A stretch of DNA of 15,717 bases from JBFJVZ01 sp041623895 (GTDB lineage: Bacteria > Planctomycetota > Planctomycetia > Pirellulales > Pirellulaceae): NCBI GenBank assembly GCA_041623895.1, contig JBFJVZ010000148.1, positions 1 to 15,717 on the forward strand. The letters run 5' to 3'. This document shows positions 6,301-14,355 of the stretch, piece by piece (within the stretch, counting starts at the first letter, position 1; every line of letters begins with the position of its first letter). A program made the position numbers and the translations under genes. The notes under the pieces are model-generated. The model was not told the origin of the DNA, made no database searches, and saw nothing but the letters and a program-made list of their open reading frames with translations.

Positions 6301-7534
6301 AACTCTCTTGCTGCAGTCCACCAAAATCGAATGACTGCTGCGACGGCAGCAGGAAGCCTGCACGTCCCGACTCTTCGCGGACATGAGCTTTTTCGAAGGT
6401 GCAGGAGACTTGGAACATTGGGCTTCGGCTTGGGTCACGCGCCGGTTCGATCCGCCGCACGATTTGTGCAAACGGATAACTTTCGTGCTCCAATGCGGTC
6501 ATTACGGTTTGCCCGACGCGTTGGACCAGGCTGGTAAAGGACGGATCGTCGGACAGATCGGCACGCAACGGAAGCATGTTGACAAAGAAGCCGACCGTGT
6601 TTTCAAACATACTGTGGCCGCGGCCGGAGAACGGACTACCGATTAAGAATTCCGGTTGGTTCGTGCCACGATGGATAAACGCTTGCAGGCCGGCAAGGAC
6701 GACAGCGGTGGTGGTGGCTTTGGCGGCTTTGGCAACGCTGATGATCTTTGCTGAAATGTCGGGTGGAAACTCGAGCGGTGCGACGTTCGCGCGGCCGGTA
6801 AAGTTAGGCGGCCTGTTGAAATCGGTCACCCAGTCCAACACGGTTGGCGCGCCGTCAAGCGTTGTCCGCCAGTAATCCCAGTGTCGATCGCCCTCGGCAC
6901 CGGCCAGCATCTGCTGTTGGCGACTGACAAATTCAGCGTAGTTGCCTTGGGCTGGCGGAAGATTCGGCGTCCGCTTTTCTGCAAAACTTGGGTAGGCTTC
7001 GCGAAGTTCACTCAACAGCAAGATCAACGACCAAAAGTCGACCACAATGTGGTGCGTTGTAGCGACGATCACATAGTCGTCATCACGATGTTTTAAAACC
7101 GCAAGTCTCAACAGAGGTCCGGTTTCCAAGTCGAATGGTCGCAGCGTTTCCTCGATCACTCGGCGACGCAGTTCGTCTTCGTCAAAATCGCGAGCGTCGA
7201 CAACGGTGAACTCGGGCGTCAGCTTGTCGTTGACTTGCTGGTGAAGCTTAGCACCTTCATCGGAGAATGTGGTCCGCAAGCACGGGTGCCGGTCGACTAG
7301 GTACTCGATGGCTTCGCGCAACGCGTCGACATTCAATTGGGAACGGACGCGTGAGGGCAGATAAACATTGAACGTTGTCACCGTCGGATCACGGCGAAAA
7401 GCGTACCACAGGCCTTGCTGGCCCTCCGACATGGGAAATCGTTTCGCAGCATCAGCACGCTGCTCTAGAAGCTGCCGCAACAGGGCACGCTGCTGATCGG
7501 GTGACAAATCGGTCAGCGGATCAGGAACTGACAT
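3377..7534 (-). CDS. Single-module NRPS, C-A-PCP-TE, with chain release
   Basis: This 1385-residue cytosolic synthetase should couple an upstream acyl chain to one amino acid and release the product. Condensation domain, about 33-470: active site HHIVVDF at 161-167. Adenylation domain, about 495-985: YTSGSTGRPKG (641-651), NFYGPTE (779-785), TGDLCRR (871-877), RIDNQVKLRGYR (888-899) and catalytic Lys982. Carrier domain: QLGGSSL with phosphopantetheine Ser1036. Thioesterase, about 1125-1375: GWSLGG with Ser1200, Asp1227 in LILLDST and His1356 in GHHHSM. The binding-pocket residues, aligned by eye to GrsA, read D-A-G-A-W-G-F-V-E-K; Asp687 (GrsA 235) fits an alpha-amino acid, but I cannot name which. 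The ATG at 7534 lies 6 bp after the PKS stop, so the two are surely co-transcribed. The N-terminal LSPDQQRALLRQLLEQR looks like a docking helix. No epimerase or second module is present. Confidence 0.97.
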   Translation of the reverse strand: MSVPDPLTDLSPDQQRALLRQLLEQRADAAKRFPMSEGQQGLWYAFRRDPTVTTFNVYLPSRVRSQLNVDALREAIEYLVDRHPCLRTTFSDEGAKLHQQVNDKLTPEFTVVDARDFDEDELRRRVIEETLRPFDLETGPLLRLAVLKHRDDDYVIVATTHHIVVDFWSLILLLSELREAYPSFAEKRTPNLPPAQGNYAEFVSRQQQMLAGAEGDRHWDYWRTTLDGAPTVLDWVTDFNRPPNFTGRANVAPLEFPPDISAKIISVAKAAKATTTAVVLAGLQAFIHRGTNQPEFLIGSPFSGRGHSMFENTVGFFVNMLPLRADLSDDPSFTSLVQRVGQTVMTALEHESYPFAQIVRRIEPARDPSRSPMFQVSCTFEKAHVREESGRAGFLLPSQQSFDFGGLQQESYYIPHPTCHYDIEFIFEQTETGLRGMICYCKDLFAAETAAQMAQNFQRLFVKLLDNPDADLSTTAWDVPLELGHLQGPNPNPQTLIDLLDDIPSKHPDAVATCLDGEIQTHGQLRTLSETIARQLAARGIGIGDFVPVGAKRGPRALAAILGVIRSGAAVIPIDTDQPAISLSDLVDDTNAKFVIVDESSVWSDQVASIPLVTIDQLSIVDDDAAEPVRPAAADLAYVVYTSGSTGRPKGVMVEHGAIVNTLRWRSDTVKLTEQDRLLMLMSHQFDAGLGTTLSALVQAAAVIWIDHGAVHDIDRLIGQVVRDHITVIASVPSLYRLIVSHGRFKECRQLEQIWCGGESMPADLPELIWRHCSARIWNFYGPTETAVEAAAFEVKDQDPRRRIPIGFPIANTELLIVNEQLQPLPDTVPGQLAICGRGLARGYLNDPELTRKKFVPVPGDASGKLRMYLTGDLCRRRVDGPIEFLGRIDNQVKLRGYRIELEEVDAVLQQHPAIKNAAVKLIKPNTPSASMAAFVTCGDDQQDESELLTSLKRFAAERLPTYKRPATFSVVDQLPIGTSGKIVRRLLPDVLEQVDDQYVAPSTPLEKYLANCWAQMLELDEIGVNQSFFQLGGSSLQAAMMTTQLSEDLGVHVPTALLFDLADIAKLSQRLVQLYESEMAERFGTESVTAYSSAGMPHIHSATGEESTAAATSHPLLAPLKPDGDRPPIFMVHPPGGIVICYRELAAQLSEEQPLLAIRSRGLHGREELPGTIQAMAADYIDAIKVAQPHGPYTVGGWSLGGLIGYEIAQQLFAAGDEVKRLILLDSTIPEGSTDLVDPEDQSNAGLEYGIDMSLDELSELQADDQLPFLWQHAINLGVLSSETPKEVVNQVLRDLKALFHHHVQLTSDYRIQPLQVSVLLVRPSDVPFQVQTSPDRGWGKLVDDVQVQYVPGHHHSMVQMPQVCELAALLEQDLGSHVVWHRN

Positions 7535-7540
7535 CCGTGT

Positions 7541-10500
7541 TTATCCGTCCTCTTGCTGTCGCAGCATTTGGGCCAACAACTTAGATACTTGATCGTCGGC
7601 CAACTCCGGCAACTCCTCAAGCAGTGTATCGGCTTGCTCCGCCGTGATTGCCCGGTCAGAAGATTCCGGATCGGAATTGTTCGCTGCCGCATCCTCTGGA
7701 CCTGATACATTCTCGCACACGTGCTGGGTAAGTTGATCCAGGCCTCCGCTGCGCATCAACACGGAGATCGGCAAATTAAGCTCGATTTGGCTTTCGATCC
7801 AGTTCCTCATTTCGACCGCCATCAACGAATCGAGACCGAGTTCCAAGAGTGGCCGATCTCGCTCGATCTTGTCCGCATCCATTCCCAGCAGCGTGCCAGC
7901 CTTGGATCGCAGAATCGCGCCGACCATTTCAAATCGATCCGCAGTATTGGCCGATCGGATTTCGTCCGCTGATGCCAAATGGACTTTGCCGGACCCCGCG
8001 GCGATCGTGCGGTTTCGCAGCAAATGAGCAAATCGCGGGGAAACCCGTGAGGTGATTCCCAAGCCCCGCCAGACCGACCAGTCCATCCGCAGCACGCTGA
8101 GCTGCAAGGCGTGCGTTTGCAGGGAATACTCCAGAGCGTCAGTTGCTTCTTTGACGGTAAAACTAAGAACACCCTGCCGCTGCAAACGTTCACCGAGTTG
8201 CTGTCGTTGGGCCAGGTAGCCGACTTCACCCAAGTGGCCCCAGTTCATCACGGTTGCCGTCATGCCCAGGGCTCTTCGATAGTGAGCGAGTCCATCCAGC
8301 AACGCATTGGCTGCCGAATAATTGGCTTGGCCGGCGTGGCCAAAAACGCTGGACAGCGATGAAAACAAGACGAAGTGATCGAGTTTGCGATCAGCCGTTT
8401 CGTGATGCAAGTTCCATCCGCCCAGCACCTTTGGCCGCAGCACGCGCTGAAGTGTGTCGCGATCCAAGTCAACCAGCAGCCGGTCTTCCAGCACCATCGC
8501 GGTATGGAAAACGCCGCGCAGCGGGGGATGGTGTTTGTCGATCGTTGCCAGTACGCCGCGAACTTCGTCCGCGTTGGTGATGTCGGCCGGCAACACCGTG
8601 ACTTTCGTCCCCGAGGCGATGATTTCGGCGATCGTTGCCTGCGCTTCGGCTGACGTTAGTTTGCTGCGACCGCTGAGCACAAGATGCCCGGCACCATGCT
8701 CAGCCATCCAGCGGGCGATTTGTAATCCGAATCCGCCCAGCCCGCCGGCAATCCAGTAAGTCGCGTCGTCGCGAAAGCGGATCGGGTTGTAATCGCCCGG
8801 CAAGACTTCATGCGGCCGCTGCCCGAAGTCGACAACGATCTTGCCGATGTGCTTGCCTTGCTGCATGAAGCGAAACGCTGCACGAGTATCGTAGGCATCG
8901 TATTGTTTGGTCGGCAGCGGCTGTAACTCACCGGATTCAAACCGTGGGACCAGCTCCCGCAGCATTTCGCCCATCCGCTCGGGTTGTTGCTTGAACAGCT
9001 GGTCCAGGTCAATCGCGAACAGCGCCAGGTTATTTCGGAATGGATGCAGGTCCAACGGCGCGCCGGAATAGATGTCACGTTTGCCGATTTCCAGAAAACG
9101 GCCGCCGGTCTTCAGGATCGACAAGCCTTTGGTGATCGCTTCGCCCGGCAGGGAATTCAGGATCATATCGACGCCTTCGCCATCGGTTGCCCGCAGCGTT
9201 TCCTGGGCGAACGACAGGCTCCGCGAATCCATCACTTCGCTGGCTCCAAGCTTGCGAATGTACTGGCGTTTTTCATCGTTACCGGCAGTGGCAAAGATGG
9301 TTGCGCCGGCGATCGTTGCCAATTGCATGGCGGCCAGGCCGACACCGCCGCTGGCCGAATGGATCAACACGCGATCACCCGATCGCATCCGGGCACAATC
9401 ACCGAGCGCATATTGTGCCGTTAGGAATGCGATCGGGATCGTCGCGGCAGCCTGGTGGGTGAGGTTGGCTGGTTTTCGAGCGACCAGAGATGCGTTGACG
9501 GTCACATGGGTGGCGAACGAACCATGGGCGACCGCGATCACGTCGTCACCGATGTTCCAGTCTTTGACGTCACAGCCAACACGAACGATCCGTCCGGAAC
9601 ACTCGGCGCCCAACGCGACCGGCCCGTCCGGCATGCCGGGATAAAGATCCAGCGCCTTCATCACATCGCTAAAATTCAAGCCCGTCGCCAGGACTTCGAT
9701 TTCAACCTCGCTGGGCTCCAGTGTTGCTGCTGCGAAAGTACGATACTGCAGCTCCTCAACTCCTGAGTGGCGACCAAGCTGCAGCCGACTTGGCAGACGT
9801 TCGGCAGCCTTGCGCGTCATGGGCTGGTCGACTTGCTGGACAAACCGGTGGACCAGACGTTGGCCGTTGCGGTACATCACTTCGTCTTCGCCGTCGTGGC
9901 GGTTAACGATTTCATCCAGCAGATTGCCGATTTCTGTTTTGTTGACCGTTGATGGCAGGTCGACCAGCTTGCTTTCCAAACGCGATAGCTCGCTGATGAT
10001 CACGCGGCCGAACCCGACTAACGGCGTTTGACTGACGGCAACAGGTTCCACCGTTTCATCGGCTGATTGCGCACCGCTGGTGACGATTGTCAGCCGTGCC
10101 GTCGCCGAATCATCAATGCTCTCCCAAGCACCGACAAAATGCATGGGTGCCAACGTGGTCAGAATCGTACTGCGGTCCAAAGATTCGGCCGTCAGGTCTT
10201 GCGTTTCCGGCGCATCAAGTCCCCAACAGTAAACGATATCGGTAATTGGATTCTGTGGGTCGCGTAGTTGCGTTAGCAGACGGATGAAATCTTTGCGGTT
10301 CTCCGGATCGATCACAAATGAACTGGCATCGATTTGCCGAAAACTCACACCGTGCTGAACTTGCACAACCGATTCACCCAGCCGGGAAAATGACTCTTGC
10401 AGCTGTTCACCGACGCCAAGCTGATCGGTAAACAGGCACCAGCGGCGAGCGGTCGGACCAGCGTCGACTACCTCGAGCGATTCGGACTTCGCCCATTTGT

Positions 10501-13500
10501 ACCGATACACCAGGTCGTGAACCGTTTCCTCCGAATCGCGGACAACGACTCGTCGGCTCTCGAATCCTCGCAGCAACAGGCAGGGTTGGCCCGCTTGATC
10601 GAGAATATCGATATCAGCGACCAGGCGATGTTCGGTCTTGCTGATCAAGCGGACATGGGCAGTGACATTTTCGCCAGCCGATTTAATGAACCGCACTTCG
10701 CCCAATTCGACGGGCAGGTAAAGGCCACCGAGTGTGTGATCAAAGTCTGCGTCCGCAGCAATCATCGCGTGAAAACAGCTATCCAGCAGAGCTGGGTGGA
10801 TGCCGTAATGCGATGCATCTTCGGCGATCGAGGAGTCAAGTTTGACTTCGGCGATCGCTTCGCCGTCGCGGCGGACACCGCCTTGGATTCCACGGAACCG
10901 GTCGCCGTACTGAAGCCCCAGCCGTTTACAGTAGTCGTAGCATGCTTTGCCGGTAAACGTCTCGGTGCAAGCCGTGCGTGCCGAGGCCAGTGCGTGAGGG
11001 TCGAAGATCTCGCTGTGGATGTCGTCGCTCAGTTGGGCGCTCAGCATGGGCCGCCAGGTCGTATCATCGATGTCACGATTGGCCAGCTCGATCAGCCGCC
11101 GGTCGGCACGATAGGTTGTCTGAAAACGAAGCGGCCGCTCCGGGCTCAACAAGCAGGGTCCGAGCAAGCGAATGCGCTGCAGGCTGACCGTTTCGTTGGA
11201 CTTGATCTGTCGTGCCGCTTCCGCTGCAATCTCAATCATGGCGGCAGCCGGCAACACACAAGAATCCCGAACGCAGTGGTCGGTCAAATAGTCCTGCAGC
11301 TTAAGTTCAACACGGCTGATCCACGCAGGGGAAGCCCCATAGTTCTGTTCACCCAATAAGGGGTGATAGTTTTCGACCAGGCGAGTCTTTTCAGACTCAA
11401 ACGACTCCGCCCAACAACGTTGCCGCTGGAAAGGATACTGCGGAAGCAGCAGACGCCGGCTCGGCGGATCGTAAATCTTCGGCCAATCCAGGTCGATGCC
11501 AACCTTATAAAGACTTCCCAGCGACTCCGATATGCAGCGATTGTCTTCGCGTTCACGATGCAACGACGGGAACACACGAATACTTGCGCCCTGTTGCTGG
11601 AAGCACTCGGTAATCGCGTAGGTCAAAACCGGATGTGGGCCAATTTCCAAGGCAACACCAAAGCCATCTTTGGCGGCGACTCGCATCGCATCGGCGAACC
11701 GCACGCTTTGGCGAACGTTCTTCCACCAGTAGTCGGCATGGAACTCCTGGCCGCCGGCGCAATCACCGGTGACGGTCGAAATCAGCGGGGTATGGACATT
11801 TTGAGGCTGAATCCCGGCTAGCGATCGCAACAACTCATCGCGGACGGGCTCCATTTGCGGACTGTGGAACGCGTACTCCACCTGCAGACGGCGACAGAAT
11901 ATTCCTTTGGCATCCAGCTGCCGGGCAAGATCCTCAATCGCCTCATCAGCACCGGAAATGGTCACCGACGTTGGTCCATTGATCGCCGCCAAGGAGACTT
12001 GGTCCTCAATGTCCCGAATCCAATTCCTGGTCTCTTGCGGCGAGAGCCCGGCTGCGATCATGGCTCCGCGCGATGAAGCCAAATCCATCGTGCGGCCGCG
12101 GTGTACGGCAACACAACAAGCATCATGCCACGACAGAGCTCCCGACAAATGAGCGGCCGCGATTTCACCGACGCTGTGACCAACAATCGCACCAGGCAGA
12201 ATCCCGAGACTTTCCCAAACCGCAGCCAGTGAAACCTGCAAGGCAAAGATCGCAGGCTGCGCGATCGACGTCTGGTGCATTCGCGATTCGTTTTCATCGC
12301 GATGCAATTCCTCCACCAGCGACCATGAAACGTACTTGGCAAATTCACGATTGCAGCGGCCGATCGAGTCACGAAAGACATCGTTGATGCGATAAAGTTG
12401 GCGGCCCATCGCCCACCACTGCGGGCCTTGACCGGAACAGACGAACAAGATGCCTTTGCTAAGCTGATTAGCGTGCAAACGTGCTTCAATCCCCGACTCG
12501 GGCGAAGCTGCAATTTCGCGAAGTTGTTCGGACCACTGATCCGCACGGTTGCCGCTGACGGTGGCTCGCACTTCTTGATGACTACGCCGGAAGGCAGCGA
12601 AGCTGGCGATCTGATCCAACGACGCGCCGCAGGCACCGGCATCCAGCCAATCGGCGATGTCCGTGGCGACTTGCGCGAGTGCCTGTTTGCAGCGCGCGGA
12701 AATTGGCAACAACAGCGGCGACGACGTGCTCCGGGCGCTATGCGTGTTGCCGTTGCTGGATCCTTGTGAGGCGACCTGATGGATCGTTCTTTTCAGCGAC
12801 TGGGCGGTGGGCACTGATTTCTCGGGGTTCAACGTGTCGACATTCGCGTCGACGGGCGCTTCCTGGACCAGAACATGCGCGTTCGCACCACCATAGCCAA
12901 AGCCGTTGATGCCGGCGATTCTTGGACGCGAGCCGCTTTCCCAGACCTCAGTCTTCAGCGGCAGACGAAGATTCAATTTCGCGAAATCAATCTGCGGGTT
13001 GGCAGATTCGAAGTTCAAATGAGCAGGGATGCGTTTGTGGTGAAGTGCCAGCGCGACTTTGATCAGGCTGGCGATACCGGCGCCTGCTTCCAAGTGACCG
13101 ATGTTCGTTTTGACACTGCCGATCCAACACGGCTGATCGGGTCGGCGGTTTTGGCTCAAGACCGACGCCAACGCGTTCGCTTCGATGGGATCCCCAACCG
13201 GGGTGCCCGTTCCGTGCGCTTCGACATACTGGATGTCAGCCGGGTCGATGTCGGCGCGCCGGCAAGCCGTTCGCAGCAAAGTTTCTTGAGCCTGTTGGCT
13301 GGGCACCGTCATTCCTTGCGTGTGGCCGTCCTGGTTCAATGCCGTCGCACGAATCACAGCATAAATGGGATCGTTGTCAGCAACTGCTTTGGCCAACGGC
13401 TTCAACAGCACCATGCCGGCGCCCTCGGCGCGGACGTATCCGTTGGCGCGAGCGTCAAAGGTTTTGCAGCGACCATCAGGAGACAAAACTCCCAGTTGGC

Positions 13501-14161
13501 TGAAGGCCACGTAAAAATCAGGCAGCAGCAGCGCGTTGACGCCGCCGGCTAAAGCCATGTCGCAATCGCCGCGCAAAATACTTTCGCATGCCATGTGCAC
13601 CGCCACCAACGATGACGAACACGCCGTATCGACGGCAACACTAGGGCCACGAAGATCAAAGCAGTAGGAAATCCGATTGGCCGCGATACTGCTGCTGCCG
13701 CCCGTGTTGCTGTAGGGACCGATCACACCGCGATCCTGATAACTCAAAGCAGCCACGGCGTAATCGAAACTAGAAATGCCCGTGTAAACCGCGACCGGCA
13801 GGCCGGCAACCTTTTCAACCGGTTGTCCGGCATCCTCCAGGGCTCGCCAGCTGACTTCCAGCAACATGCGCTGCTGCGGATCCATGCTGGCGGCTTCGCG
13901 CGGCGAGATCCCAAAGAATTGCGGATCGAATTGGTCGATGCCTTCGACGTAGCCGCCCCACTGACTTTGTGTCTTGCCGGGGGTGCTGGAGCCTGGCGAG
14001 TAGAACTTGTTCAGGCTCCATCGCTCGGCCGGTGTTTTTGTAATGGCGTCGCCTCCGCTGGCCAGCAAATCCCAGTAGCTTTGCCAATCGTTTGCGCCAC
14101 CAGGGAATCGACAACCGATGCCGACAATGGCGATTGGCGCGCTAGGTTCGGAATCGCTCAT
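7541..14161 (-). CDS. Fully reducing type I polyketide synthase, KS-AT-DH-ER-KR-ACP
   Basis: This 2206-residue single-module PKS (numbered from ATG 14161) should extend an acyl chain with malonyl units and reduce each to a saturated CH2-CH2. KS, about 8-425: Cys181 in DTACSSSL, His316 in EAHGTGTP, His356 in NIGHLEAG. AT, about 570-860: GHSVGE with Ser663 and YAFHS at 763-767, a malonyl-type pattern. DH, about 932-1205: His962 and Asp1127. A structural KR half without motifs spans about 1215-1445. ER, about 1455-1780: SASGGVGLAA at 1602-1611. KR, about 1790-1975: GGLGGFG at 1806-1812, Lys1911, Ser1935, Tyr1948, Asn1952. ACP: LGLDSL with Ser2112. There is no loading module, methyltransferase or TE; release passes to the NRPS 6 bp downstream. 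It may be iterative. A GTG at 14185 would add eight residues, but the ATG fits the KS N terminus better. Neither start has a Shine-Dalgarno. Confidence 0.98.
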   Translation of the reverse strand: MSDSEPSAPIAIVGIGCRFPGGANDWQSYWDLLASGGDAITKTPAERWSLNKFYSPGSSTPGKTQSQWGGYVEGIDQFDPQFFGISPREAASMDPQQRMLLEVSWRALEDAGQPVEKVAGLPVAVYTGISSFDYAVAALSYQDRGVIGPYSNTGGSSSIAANRISYCFDLRGPSVAVDTACSSSLVAVHMACESILRGDCDMALAGGVNALLLPDFYVAFSQLGVLSPDGRCKTFDARANGYVRAEGAGMVLLKPLAKAVADNDPIYAVIRATALNQDGHTQGMTVPSQQAQETLLRTACRRADIDPADIQYVEAHGTGTPVGDPIEANALASVLSQNRRPDQPCWIGSVKTNIGHLEAGAGIASLIKVALALHHKRIPAHLNFESANPQIDFAKLNLRLPLKTEVWESGSRPRIAGINGFGYGGANAHVLVQEAPVDANVDTLNPEKSVPTAQSLKRTIHQVASQGSSNGNTHSARSTSSPLLLPISARCKQALAQVATDIADWLDAGACGASLDQIASFAAFRRSHQEVRATVSGNRADQWSEQLREIAASPESGIEARLHANQLSKGILFVCSGQGPQWWAMGRQLYRINDVFRDSIGRCNREFAKYVSWSLVEELHRDENESRMHQTSIAQPAIFALQVSLAAVWESLGILPGAIVGHSVGEIAAAHLSGALSWHDACCVAVHRGRTMDLASSRGAMIAAGLSPQETRNWIRDIEDQVSLAAINGPTSVTISGADEAIEDLARQLDAKGIFCRRLQVEYAFHSPQMEPVRDELLRSLAGIQPQNVHTPLISTVTGDCAGGQEFHADYWWKNVRQSVRFADAMRVAAKDGFGVALEIGPHPVLTYAITECFQQQGASIRVFPSLHREREDNRCISESLGSLYKVGIDLDWPKIYDPPSRRLLLPQYPFQRQRCWAESFESEKTRLVENYHPLLGEQNYGASPAWISRVELKLQDYLTDHCVRDSCVLPAAAMIEIAAEAARQIKSNETVSLQRIRLLGPCLLSPERPLRFQTTYRADRRLIELANRDIDDTTWRPMLSAQLSDDIHSEIFDPHALASARTACTETFTGKACYDYCKRLGLQYGDRFRGIQGGVRRDGEAIAEVKLDSSIAEDASHYGIHPALLDSCFHAMIAADADFDHTLGGLYLPVELGEVRFIKSAGENVTAHVRLISKTEHRLVADIDILDQAGQPCLLLRGFESRRVVVRDSEETVHDLVYRYKWAKSESLEVVDAGPTARRWCLFTDQLGVGEQLQESFSRLGESVVQVQHGVSFRQIDASSFVIDPENRKDFIRLLTQLRDPQNPITDIVYCWGLDAPETQDLTAESLDRSTILTTLAPMHFVGAWESIDDSATARLTIVTSGAQSADETVEPVAVSQTPLVGFGRVIISELSRLESKLVDLPSTVNKTEIGNLLDEIVNRHDGEDEVMYRNGQRLVHRFVQQVDQPMTRKAAERLPSRLQLGRHSGVEELQYRTFAAATLEPSEVEIEVLATGLNFSDVMKALDLYPGMPDGPVALGAECSGRIVRVGCDVKDWNIGDDVIAVAHGSFATHVTVNASLVARKPANLTHQAAATIPIAFLTAQYALGDCARMRSGDRVLIHSASGGVGLAAMQLATIAGATIFATAGNDEKRQYIRKLGASEVMDSRSLSFAQETLRATDGEGVDMILNSLPGEAITKGLSILKTGGRFLEIGKRDIYSGAPLDLHPFRNNLALFAIDLDQLFKQQPERMGEMLRELVPRFESGELQPLPTKQYDAYDTRAAFRFMQQGKHIGKIVVDFGQRPHEVLPGDYNPIRFRDDATYWIAGGLGGFGLQIARWMAEHGAGHLVLSGRSKLTSAEAQATIAEIIASGTKVTVLPADITNADEVRGVLATIDKHHPPLRGVFHTAMVLEDRLLVDLDRDTLQRVLRPKVLGGWNLHHETADRKLDHFVLFSSLSSVFGHAGQANYSAANALLDGLAHYRRALGMTATVMNWGHLGEVGYLAQRQQLGERLQRQGVLSFTVKEATDALEYSLQTHALQLSVLRMDWSVWRGLGITSRVSPRFAHLLRNRTIAAGSGKVHLASADEIRSANTADRFEMVGAILRSKAGTLLGMDADKIERDRPLLELGLDSLMAVEMRNWIESQIELNLPISVLMRSGGLDQLTQHVCENVSGPEDAAANNSDPESSDRAITAEQADTLLEELPELADDQVSKLLAQMLRQQEDG

Positions 14162-14216
14162 GGTTGCAAGACGAGGGTGACGCACGAGGAGAGGAAATCC
14201 TTCTTCGTATGGATGA

Positions 14217-14246
14217 TAGTTACAACGGTCGATTGATTCACTTCAA
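14217..14246 (-). promoter_or_regulatory. Candidate sigma-70-type promoter before the PKS
   Basis: In the 194-bp gap between the permease stop and the PKS start, the minus strand carries TTGAAG (14246-14241), an 18-bp spacer and TAACTA (14222-14217). This ends about 55 bp before the PKS ATG. Both hexamers match the consensus only partly. If real, it would let the synthase genes be transcribed apart from the permease. Nothing else stands out in 14162-14355 except a run of seven G at about 14340-14346. Tentative. Confidence 0.25.
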
Positions 14247-14355
14247 TTCGGCTTCAGGTAACCTCGCCAAGCGTACACTTGCACGGGATGTTACGAAGGT
14301 CAGCGGAGACGCTACGGACCTGTTGTGAATACCAAAGGTGGGGGGGACACGTGAA

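Noticed and set aside
3377..7534. Naming the amino acid activated by the NRPS
   Set aside because: The eye-aligned pocket code matches no signature I am sure of, so a specific substrate would be a guess.
9800..10560. A methyltransferase domain between DH and ER of the PKS
   Set aside because: The segment (about residues 1215-1445) shows no glycine-rich SAM motif. Its position and length fit the structural half of the KR.
10397..11359. A 320-codon open frame on the plus strand inside the PKS gene, and similar ones at 12875-13552 and 14279-14890
   Set aside because: They lie antisense to domains with clear motifs (DH region, KS, permease) and have no recognisable protein features. Long antisense frames are common in GC-rich coding DNA.
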